Below are positions 16,791-23,464 of a DNA stretch of 64,000 bases, piece by piece. Below the pieces are notes generated by a model. The model had not been told where the DNA came from and made no database searches. It was given only the letters and a program-made list of their open reading frames with translations. The stretch's first letter is position 1. The number at the start of each line of letters is the position of its first letter. Both the position numbers and the translations under genes were made by a program. Source of the stretch: Acidobacteriota bacterium (GTDB lineage: Bacteria > Acidobacteriota > Terriglobia > Acidiferrales > UBA7541); assembly GCA_003224525.1 (NCBI GenBank), contig QHZB01000189.1, positions 1 through 64,000 of the forward strand, read 5' to 3'.

Positions 16791-17087
16791 TTAAGCTATG
16801 GAGTAATTCTCCCATTTGACCGAACGATCCGCGAATTCTACGCCCACAGAAAAGCGATTCCCTGTTTTTGGCAAACAATAAGTCACTGTTCCGACTTGCA
16901 GAAATTCTCCCGTTAAAGGAGTAACGAGTGAACCTTCACCGGGTCGCCAGGACCGCCTGCTGACTACACGCGCACCGTGGGGACTGACGTTTTCCGTAAC
17001 CGTTCGTTCACGGACGCGGGGTTCTCCCCAGCTTGCGAGGTAGACGGGAACTGAGGTAGGAAAACGTTCTTCAATTCTAACCATCAT
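16791..17087 (-). CDS. Stand-alone PilZ-domain protein
   Basis: Protein of 98 residues, essentially a bare PilZ domain. The RxxxR motif (RIEER) is at the N-terminus, NxSxxG (NVSPHG) in the middle, and VGTVTYCLP and RFSVGVEF follow. Two ATG codons stand in tandem at the start. It is probably a c-di-GMP-binding adaptor. About 330 bp separate it from the PilZ gene downstream on the same strand, so an operon is uncertain. Confidence 0.68.
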   Translation of the reverse strand: MMVRIEERFPTSVPVYLASWGEPRVRERTVTENVSPHGARVVSRRSWRPGEGSLVTPLTGEFLQVGTVTYCLPKTGNRFSVGVEFADRSVKWENYSIA

Positions 17088-17420
17088 GGAAATGTCTTTT
17101 ATTGGTATCCGGTCTTTGGCGATGGGCAGAACCGTTCATCATTTGCCCCTTCGATAAGGAGAGGAGTCCCCACAGCGCGCCCTTTAAGCTAACAAATAGC
17201 TTCCCATCACCCATCGAGCGGTCAATCGGCAAAAGACCCTAATTGCTGTTCGGGTAATTCCCTGAGTATCTGACAAGGGGCTCGTTATCAGATTCAATCG
17301 ATACTCCGAGATATGGTATTGCGTAAGATTCTGGACCATCTGGATGGAAAGAGTACCCCCCCGTGTCAGAGGAGTACCGAGGAGCCTGTAAGACAACTCG
17401 TCAAAACTCGACGCCACACG
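17088..17420. other. Stretch without a supported gene
   Basis: Only short overlapping frames are present and none has a domain, ribosome site or coding-like composition. It probably holds the promoter of the PilZ gene to its left and the 3' end region of the secreted-protein gene to its right. Confidence 0.5.
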
Positions 17421-17885
17421 CTAATTCTTCGAGAGAAGTCGGAACTGTGCGCTGTGGGCACCCTGATAATCCTGGTATACGCGTGTACTCACGGTTTCAT
17501 AGAGGTCGTTGTGCTGATAAAGCAAAAGCCCGGGGAATTGCCTGGCAATTGCTTTGAAAATCGAACTGAAGAGCTTTCCCCGTGCATCGTAAGCGGCTTG
17601 GTTTTTGTATTCCGTCAACAACACAATGTTCGGGTCGGTTTCCGAGGTACTTTGTTCTGCGATGCGGTGATAGCTCAGAACGGCACCCTGGCGCCTGGCT
17701 TCCTCGCGGATGCGCATCCAGTTGTCGTCCAAGTAGCCGAGCGTTGGACCGAACTTTCCAGGCATTACTTTAAGGATTTCCATCGTCCAGACCGGCTTTT
17801 CGCTTTCCGAAGGGCTTTGCGCTCCTCCACCGGAGACGATGAATAGAGAGACAAGAAAAAGGCCTGCGAACATACGTCTTTGCAT
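17421..17885 (-). CDS. Secreted small protein, NIPSNAP/EthD-like ferredoxin-fold
   Basis: Protein of 154 residues with a clear signal peptide (MQRRMFAGLFLVSLFIVSGG, cut near AQS). The mature part (VWTMEILKVMPGKFGPTLGY, then NIVLLTEYKNQAAYDARGKL) resembles dimeric alpha-beta barrels. A strong ribosome site (GGGGAGGT) lies seven bases upstream and rules out the longer frame. Function is unknown. It is cargo of the element. Confidence 0.7.
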   Translation of the reverse strand: MQRRMFAGLFLVSLFIVSGGGAQSPSESEKPVWTMEILKVMPGKFGPTLGYLDDNWMRIREEARRQGAVLSYHRIAEQSTSETDPNIVLLTEYKNQAAYDARGKLFSSIFKAIARQFPGLLLYQHNDLYETVSTRVYQDYQGAHSAQFRLLSKN

Positions 17886-18156
17886 GGCTGCACCTCCCCG
17901 TCTGTTCAGACGCACTCCAAGGGCAAAAGGATATCCCAGAATCAAGGCGAAACAGTTGACTAAAGTCGCGAAACCGGACAAAGTCCCCAGTCCGCTTTCC
18001 CGCTGGATTCCACGACGATTACGGCTTTAGAACGAGGCCGCCCAGGGAGTGTGAGCGCCACCAGCTTTCCCATGTCAAACAGTAGACCTATCCATCTCGG
18101 CATAACCTTAACACGATGCCCCGTGAACGTGAGACTATACCGGGCCGGAGGAATTC

Positions 18157-18402
18157 ATGAACATTTTGGCGGCTTTGAGACGGGAAGAAACGAAGCTACA
18201 AAAGCATGCGGATAAGGTGCGGCAACAGTTGAACGCCGTTCGTGCAGCGAGGAAGATTCTAGGCCGTGAAGGAGCAAGCAGCGGTAAACGCATTGGCAGG
18301 AAAAGACGCAAGATGTCTGCGGCTGCCAGAGCGAAGATTGGAAAGGCGACGAAAGCGCGGTGGGCAAAGTTTAGAGCAGCGAAGGCGAAGGGGAAACACT
18401 AG
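18157..18402 (+). CDS. Small highly basic protein
   Basis: Protein of 81 residues. The N-terminal half is a charged helix (NILAALRREETKLQKHADKV) and the C-terminus is a Lys/Arg/Ala-rich tail (RKRRKMSAAARAKIGKATKA). This suggests nucleic-acid binding, as in nucleoid-associated proteins. The ribosome site GGAGG is six bases from the ATG. No specific family was recognised. Confidence 0.65.
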   Translation: MNILAALRREETKLQKHADKVRQQLNAVRAARKILGREGASSGKRIGRKRRKMSAAARAKIGKATKARWAKFRAAKAKGKH

Positions 18403-18424
18403 AGCCGTCGGGGGCGGGTACAAG

Positions 18425-19020
18425 TTGAGCAAGAATGATGAATTCATTGCTTCCCTTTTTCTTGTTATGACGTTCGTTATCACGTCCTCGCCAGCCCATG
18501 CACTACGCTCACAGTTTGTGAGGTTGCTATTTAAGCGTTCAAAGTTACAGGGGATTGCCGCCACGGTCCTCGCCGGATTATTACTAGCCAACGGATGCGG
18601 TGGGGGCGGGGCAGCACCAATTCAAGTGCCTCCTTCGCTACCAGATATCAGCGGAACGTATCTGCTTAACTTTGGCACAGGCCCAAGCGGTGCACTGGCG
18701 ATTGCGAGCCTAACGGTCACGCTCAACCAAACCGAATGGCTCAATGGAATCAACACCCTGAGCATATCGTCAGGCCAACTGCTGTCTGGATGCCCTGGGG
18801 CTACCAATCAGACCATAACCATCGCCGCACACCTGGAATGGAACGGCCAGCAAGAAAGTTTGTGCTGTCCATAGATACGTCGGCGGGACAAAACATTCTC
18901 ACGATGACCGACGATAACTTTGTTGCGCCGTACTCTGGCGCGTGGACGCCGGGGTCAGCATTCCCGCCGTGCAATGGTCAGGTAGCGCCCCCATTTTCTT
19001 GGACCGGAGTCAAACGATAG
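18425..19020 (+). pseudogene. Frameshifted lipoprotein gene
   Basis: The first frame has a hydrophobic stretch with a lipobox-like site (LLLANGC, then a Gly run) and a beta-rich body (DISGTYLLNFGTGPSGALAI). It shifts near 18850, after HLEWNGQQ. The second frame continues naturally (KFVLSIDTSAGQNILTMTDD, then PCNGQVAPPFSWTGVKR). A single indel would restore one lipoprotein of about 195 residues. It could be real decay or a sequencing error. The start is uncertain (TTG here, ATG at 18467 possible). Confidence 0.55.
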
Positions 19021-19171
19021 GGAGACTGCGGAAGTCTCCCAACCTGCAACCGTGCAAGAAGTTCCGCAAAGTGACAGCCGCGAGATTCGTTGAGCACCTG
19101 AACGAAGGAAAGTGCGAGCAGTGTTTGGCGTTCTTTCGCATGTTGGCTAGGAGAATGTTGGCTCCGAGAAA

Positions 19172-19237
19172 AGGTGCTCTAAAAGAGTGATGAACACCGG
19201 GTTTTCGCTGAACCCGGCATTCTCTTTCGGAGCACCT
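19172..19237. repeat. Extended inverted repeat / hairpin
   Basis: An outer 8-bp pair (AGGTGCTC / GAGCACCT), a middle pair (AAAGAG / CTCTTT) and an inner 7-bp pair (CCGGGTT / AACCCGG) are nested over 66 bases. This is too elaborate for a simple terminator and lacks a T-run. It may be an RNA structure, a REP-like sequence or an end of the adjacent decayed insertion sequence. Confidence 0.5.
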
Positions 19238-19286
19238 AAAAATGACATCTTGTTGTATACCACAACTCCCATTTTCCTTCTACTAG

Positions 19287-19893
19287 CATCGAGCCATTCG
19301 AGCCGATTTTTCTGGTGGACAGATCACCAGCGACGCCGGCCTGCTGCCGCTGCGGGCCTTCGATGAGCGCCATCATCTGACCCGCGATTGGGCCGCGCTT
19401 CTAGATGACCCGCGCCGGGCGGAGAGCGTCGATCACGACGCGATGGCGTTGTTGCGGCAACGCATCTACCAAATCGTGGCCGGCTATGAGGACGCCAACG
19501 ATTCCGACCGCTTGCGCCATGATCCCGCCTTGCAAATCGTCGCCGATCAGAAACTGGGAGAGCCGCTCGGCTCGCAACCTACTTTCAGCCGCTGGGAAAA
19601 CGCATCTTCCGCGCGCAGCCTGGTACATCTGAACGATGCGCTCTTGGATCAGTTCATTCGTCTCTGTGGCCGGCAGGTCCGCCAGCGCGGCGAGATTTTG
19701 CTGGACATCGATTCCACCGACGATCCGACGCACGGCCAGCAGCAATTCAGTTTCTTCAACGGCGCCTACGACCAGCACATGTACCATCCCATGCTGATTT
19801 TCGAGCGTCACACCGGATGCTTGCTGAGCGTGCGTTTGCGACCGGGCAATGCTTCCAGTCACGCCCGCATCGTGCCCATGTTGCTGCTATCAA
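19287..19893 (+). pseudogene. Truncated IS1380-family transposase
   Basis: An in-frame stretch of about 200 residues with IS1380 transposase sequence: ADFSGGQITSDAGLLPLRAF, RIYQIVAGYEDANDSDRLRH, then GEILLDIDSTDDPTHGQQQF, which includes the first DDE aspartate. The 5' end is cut by a stop just before homology begins. The homology ends near ARIVPML, so the rest of the normally 400-plus-residue enzyme is missing. It cannot transpose itself. It lies close to the right end of the element. Confidence 0.75.
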
Positions 19894-19970
19894 GGAAGGC
19901 ATTAGGAAGGCGAAGTCTGCAAAGGCGTAGCAACGAGGAGCGGGGGCGTATAACAAACGTGTATAACCAA

Positions 19971-20001
19971 GGGCTGGGACTGGTTCCCAGCCTTTTGCTT
20001 T
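19971..20001 (+). terminator. Rho-independent terminator
   Basis: A perfect 8-bp stem (GGCTGGGA / TCCCAGCC) with a 5-nt loop is followed by TTTTGCTTTT. It would stop transcription running rightward towards the attachment site and the host tRNA fragment. Confidence 0.75.
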
Positions 20002-20002
20002 T

Positions 20003-20029
20003 AGGTGCAAATTGCACCCCGATTGCACC
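20003..20029. repeat. Cluster of TTGCACC heptamers near the right end
   Basis: GGTGCAA is followed by two copies of TTGCACC(C) within 27 bases: one inverted pair and one direct pair. They lie about 100 bp inside the right attachment core, where integrase arm-type binding sites are often found. The role is inferred from position only. Confidence 0.4.
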
Positions 20030-20131
20030 CGAAGGGCATCTTCTGGCATCTGCTGTGACCTCCTGAATGCTCAGTAAACCGCTGATTCTATTGCTAAGTG
20101 CCGCATTTACAGTAGGTGACCTGATTCAGGC

Positions 20132-20168
20132 TGAGAGGGCTACGTCCTAACCCCTAGACGATATCGCC
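20132..20168 (-). pseudogene. 5' half of interrupted host tRNA-Glu(CTC), right attachment site
   Basis: On the minus strand: acceptor strand GGCGATA, TC, D-arm (GTCT AGGGGTTA GGAC), G, anticodon 5' stem TAGCC and loop CTCTCA. The next base diverges from a tRNA and no T-arm follows. Joined to the 3' half at the far end of the element it gives a full cloverleaf with a perfect anticodon stem. The acceptor stem then has one A-G mismatch and one G-U pair. Confidence 0.85.
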
Positions 20169-20298
20169 ATTGCCTTTCAGGTAGAGAATGATTTTCGTAT
20201 GGCTGGAAATCGCGTGCAAGTAAACGTCGGACACGCCAGGATTTCCCCGCTTTCGCCATCCTCAGTCCCGCATCGCGATTCATGGATTCAACGATTTG

Positions 20299-20760
20299 CT
20301 ACTCGCCGTGGGCGGCCGCCACGGGCCGCTCTTCCCTTCGCAGCGGCCGCATGGAAAAAAACTTGTGCCGGCAAGGTGCGCAGCGTAGCGCCGGGAGCCC
20401 GAGGATCCGCCCGGGAATCGCAGTCACACCCGGCACGTGCTCGGCAGAAATGCGCTGCAATTCCAGGTTGCCGCAAATCCCGCAATGAGCGTAGAAGAAG
20501 GTGCGCAGTGGCAAGAGACGAGCGTGAAATCGTAACTCACAGGACGCGCAGCGCCACGGCAGGATGCCCGAGAGACTGAAGAGATAATCCAGCACCGACC
20601 GGCGTTTGGAACGCCGGCAGTTCGAACTGTGACAAACCGGGCAGCTTGTCGGGCTCGTGCTGATTGGTTCTCTCCTCGACAAGAGTAGGCGAAATGCTCG
20701 GAAGTCCGCAAGAGAAACTCTTCCCCTCGTCGCGATACAATAAGGTTGAGAGGCGCACAT
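20299..20760 (-). CDS. Zinc-ribbon protein with two Cys4 modules
   Basis: Protein of up to 153 residues with two pairs of CxxC motifs: CPVC / CASC around a hydrophobic stretch (LDYLFSLSGILPW), then CGIC / CAPC. This is the arrangement of double zinc ribbons. No enzyme domain is seen. The ATG here overlaps the divergent queF start by two bases; a later alternative start would give a shorter N-terminus without affecting the ribbons. The first gene outside the right end of the element. Confidence 0.6.
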   Translation of the reverse strand: MCASQPYCIATRGRVSLADFRAFRLLLSRREPISTSPTSCPVCHSSNCRRSKRRSVLDYLFSLSGILPWRCASCELRFHARLLPLRTFFYAHCGICGNLELQRISAEHVPGVTAIPGRILGLPALRCAPCRHKFFSMRPLRREERPVAAAHGE

Positions 20761-21166
20761 GCCCGATTACACTGCAGAACACGCCCGCGCTGGCGTCAAA
20801 GCAAAACTGCCCGCGCTCGAGACCTGGCCCAATCAATTTCCCGGCTACGTCATTACTACGCGTTTTCCCGAATACTCCTCCGTCTGCCCCAAGACCGGTC
20901 TTCCCGACTTCGGCACCATCACCATCCAGTACATGCCAAAGAAGGATTGCATCGAGCTAAAAGCCCTGAAGATGTATCTCCTCGCCTACCGCGGCCTGGG
21001 CATCTTCTACGAAAACGCCGTGAACAAAATTCTCCACGACATCGTCGCCGCCGTTCGCCCGGAGTGGTGCGTCGTCCGCGGCGAATTCACCCCCCGCGGC
21101 GGCCTCACCACCTCGATCTTCGCCCGCTGGCCCTCCCTGCACCTACGCGTCAAACGCAAGCAATAA
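20759..21166 (+). CDS. queF: NADPH-dependent 7-cyano-7-deazaguanine reductase (preQ0 reductase)
   Basis: Converts preQ0 to preQ1 in queuosine biosynthesis, a modification of tRNAs with GUN anticodons. At 135 residues it is the short, single-domain T-fold type. The catalytic Cys43 and Asp50 lie in SVCPKTGLPDF, matching the seven-residue spacing of known QueF proteins. NADPH/substrate motifs ELKALKMYLLAYR and FYENAVNKI follow. No other queuosine genes are adjacent. Confidence 0.93.
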   Translation: MPDYTAEHARAGVKAKLPALETWPNQFPGYVITTRFPEYSSVCPKTGLPDFGTITIQYMPKKDCIELKALKMYLLAYRGLGIFYENAVNKILHDIVAAVRPEWCVVRGEFTPRGGLTTSIFARWPSLHLRVKRKQ

Positions 21167-21411
21167 TACTGTGGGCGGTGGCCCCAGGCGTAAGCTACCA
21201 CGTGTGGTGCATTTGACTTTCCCTCCATCCTCTTGCCCCACCCTCTTTTTTCAAGATTTTCCGGGCTACCCGATTCAAGAGCCTGGCCTAACCGCCAGGC
21301 AACGCTTATCGTGCGAATCGGGAAGTCCTTATTTCTTGCCTTTTTCGCAGTTTGCCTTAAGCTGTCCGGTATTGGTCGGGCAATTCCCTCACAATTAATT
21401 GGAGGCGTATC

Positions 21412-22116
21412 ATGCTTCTGGCACCCAGTGCGAAAGATCCCATCGTTCTTTCTTACCTGGCCCTCAGGAAAGCTGTCGGGGCAGTCGCGCTAGGACTCCC
21501 CTTTTCACTCTCGATCCCGTTGTGGATTCTGCGACACCACATCATGCAAAGCTCAATCAGTGGCTACTACTACACGGGGATGCGGAACCTTTTTGTCGGT
21601 AGTCTCTGCGCCATTGGCATGTTCATGCTGTGCTGCCGTGGCTATGATCGAAAAGATGAGATCGCCGGTGTTTTCTCTGCCTTTTGCGCGCTGGGCGTTG
21701 CTTTTTTCCCAACGGCCCCGGATAGCGGCGCAACGTCCCGCCAAAGCTACATTGGGATTGCACATTACATCTTTGCCATACTTCTGTTTTCGACGCTCGC
21801 CTATTTCTGTCTTGCGCTTTTCAAGATGAGCGCCACGAACAAGACCATGACTCGAAAAAAGGTTCAAAGAAACCGCGTGTACACGATTTGCGGGTACGTG
21901 ATCATCGCTTCGATATCACTGATTGCGATCCTAAAACTCCTTCTCAAGATAGATCTTCTGGTTGGAAACCTCGGGACAGTCTTCTTCTTCGAGACGACCG
22001 CACTTCTTGCGTTTGGAACCGCGTGGCTTACCAAGGGAGAGACCTTCTTGAAAGATGAGACCCCGGGACCTTCCAGAACCGTGACAACCGACGGTCACGT
22101 CTTGCTCACTGCATGA
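21412..22116 (+). CDS. DUF998-like membrane protein
   Basis: Integral membrane protein of 234 residues with about six hydrophobic helices. Motifs such as SSISGYYYTGMRNLFVGSL and FFPTAPDSG match the DUF998/Frp1-like family of unknown function. The short C-terminal tail is polar. It stands alone between queF and the coiled-coil gene, with 240 bp of upstream DNA in which no other gene is seen. Confidence 0.7.
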   Translation: MLLAPSAKDPIVLSYLALRKAVGAVALGLPFSLSIPLWILRHHIMQSSISGYYYTGMRNLFVGSLCAIGMFMLCCRGYDRKDEIAGVFSAFCALGVAFFPTAPDSGATSRQSYIGIAHYIFAILLFSTLAYFCLALFKMSATNKTMTRKKVQRNRVYTICGYVIIASISLIAILKLLLKIDLLVGNLGTVFFFETTALLAFGTAWLTKGETFLKDETPGPSRTVTTDGHVLLTA

Positions 22117-22125
22117 ATGAAGCTC

Positions 22126-22215
22126 AGTCAGAATAGGGGTAGGGAGAATCGCAAAGGATTCCCCCTCCCTCCGAACCGGACAGGCGGGTCACCCGCATCC
22201 GGCTCTCCAGCCCTT
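22126..22215. repeat. Structured inverted-repeat block, possibly a group II intron remnant
   Basis: Two hairpins lie back to back: GAATC / GATTC flanked by pyrimidine-rich repeats, and a nested CCGGA-GCGGGT / ACCCGC-TCCGG stem. Read on the minus strand, the order (GAGCCGGATGCGGG, GTCCGGTTCGGAGG, then a purine/pyrimidine hairpin) recalls the RNA sequence flanking group II intron reverse transcriptases. No reverse transcriptase is present. The likeness is from memory. Confidence 0.3.
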
Positions 22216-22347
22216 TAGGGAGAGGAGGATGTCAAAACTGTCAACTGCTTCTCCCTCCTCCCGCCCGGTGGACATCCTGCCCTTTGCAAGCGATAATTCC
22301 CTTTCGGCGCCATTGCCCAGGATGGCGACTATCGCTGAGGAGGGGGA

Positions 22348-23256
22348 ATGAGTATTTCTCCAAACATACCGAGCCCGCAGGAATCGTATCAGTACGAATC
22401 CTCGGGTACACCGCGGTGGATCGCCGTGCTGTTCGGCGTCGTGATTGCCGCGCTGGCCGTGCTGGGCATTGCCGGCTATTCCACGCAGTCCCGCCTGAGC
22501 CAGGATCTCGCGAAGCAGCAGGATCAGAACAAGATTCTCATCGCCCAGCTCGACCAGGCGAATTCGCGCATCGCCGATTTGAAGAGCAAGATGGAGTTCA
22601 CCACGCAGAAAGTCGGCTTGACGCAGTCCGAGCTCGCGCAGGCCAAGAGCCGCGCCGAATCCATCCGCAAGGAACAGCAAGCGTCGGACCAGAAACTCAC
22701 CACGCAGCTCACTCAGGCTCAAAAGGAAAACGAAGAAAAAATCGGCGCGGTGGCCACCGAGGTCGGTGGCGCCAAAAAAGACATCGAAGCCACAAAAACC
22801 GATTTGGAAGCAACCAAAGGCAAACTCGAGCGCAGCTTGGGCGACATGAACGTCATGAGCGGCCTCATCGCGCACAATCGGGACGACCTGGAAGATCTCA
22901 GGCGCAGAGGCGACCGCAACTATTACGAGTTCTCTCTCCAGAAATCCAAGAACGCGCAGCGCGTCGGCCCGGTGCAGATGTCTCTTAACAAGACCGATCC
23001 GAAAAAAGCAAAGTACACTGTGACGGTCATAGCTGACGACAAGACCATCGAAAAGAAGGATAAAACTTCCGGCGAGCCCGTTCAGTTCTATGTGAAAGGC
23101 AGCTCTCGCATGGCCCCCTACGAAATCGTGGTTTTCGACGTCGGCAAGAATCAGATCACCGGCTATCTCGCGACCCCGAAGGAAGGCGGCGCCGCCGCTC
23201 CCCCGGCCGCTGCCGCGGCGCCGGCGGCCACCGCCCCTCCCACAAAACCACAGTAA
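22348..23256 (+). CDS. Membrane-anchored coiled-coil protein
   Basis: Protein of 302 residues. One N-terminal membrane helix (WIAVLFGVVIAALAVLGIAG) is followed by a long coiled coil (about 50-190) rich in Gln, Lys and Ala. Then comes a compact beta-rich domain (YYEFSLQKSKNAQRVGPVQM, FYVKGSSRMAPYEIVVFDVG) and an Ala/Pro tail. The ATG is preceded by GAGGAGGGGG. It is probably a periplasmic structural or adaptor protein; no specific function was recognised. Confidence 0.75.
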   Translation: MSISPNIPSPQESYQYESSGTPRWIAVLFGVVIAALAVLGIAGYSTQSRLSQDLAKQQDQNKILIAQLDQANSRIADLKSKMEFTTQKVGLTQSELAQAKSRAESIRKEQQASDQKLTTQLTQAQKENEEKIGAVATEVGGAKKDIEATKTDLEATKGKLERSLGDMNVMSGLIAHNRDDLEDLRRRGDRNYYEFSLQKSKNAQRVGPVQMSLNKTDPKKAKYTVTVIADDKTIEKKDKTSGEPVQFYVKGSSRMAPYEIVVFDVGKNQITGYLATPKEGGAAAPPAAAAAPAATAPPTKPQ

Positions 23257-23464
23257 TATAACTATATAGATAACTAGTTTATATCATGCTTTCGTTCCTT
23301 GTTTCGGCGAAACCGTAGTTACGTAGCGCTTCGGTTTTCGTTCCGAAAAGAGCTGTTCCGCGTTCTGGAAACTCAGCGCGGGACGGGGCTTCTGTCCTTC
23401 CGCCCGCCGCGTTAATATTAAAAAGTTAGGCCTTTCCTCTACCGACTTGTCGTGGAGCACTCCG

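Larger units (their letters stand above)
10813..20140. mobile_element. Integrative element of about 9.3 kb inserted in the anticodon loop of tRNA-Glu(CTC)
   Basis: Bounded by a 9-bp direct repeat (TGAGAGGGC on the plus strand) that is the anticodon-loop core of a tRNA-Glu. The tRNA's 3' half lies outside the left end and its 5' half outside the right end. A tyrosine integrase sits next to the left end, as is usual. Contents: intact tRNA-Glu(CTC), two excisionase-like HTH proteins, a ribbon-helix-helix protein, three PilZ proteins, a PAS protein, a Zn-binding hypothetical protein, small secreted proteins and several pseudogenes. No replication, conjugation or phage-structure genes were recognised. 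Unlike ordinary tRNA-targeted islands it does not restore the target tRNA at either end. Confidence 0.8.

Noticed and set aside
17184-17417. Minus-strand frame of 77 codons
   Set aside because: No ribosome site, domain, or coding-like composition.
20199-20579. Plus-strand frame of 126 codons beside the zinc-ribbon gene
   Set aside because: Arg/Ala-rich shadow of the minus-strand gene, which has four CxxC motifs.
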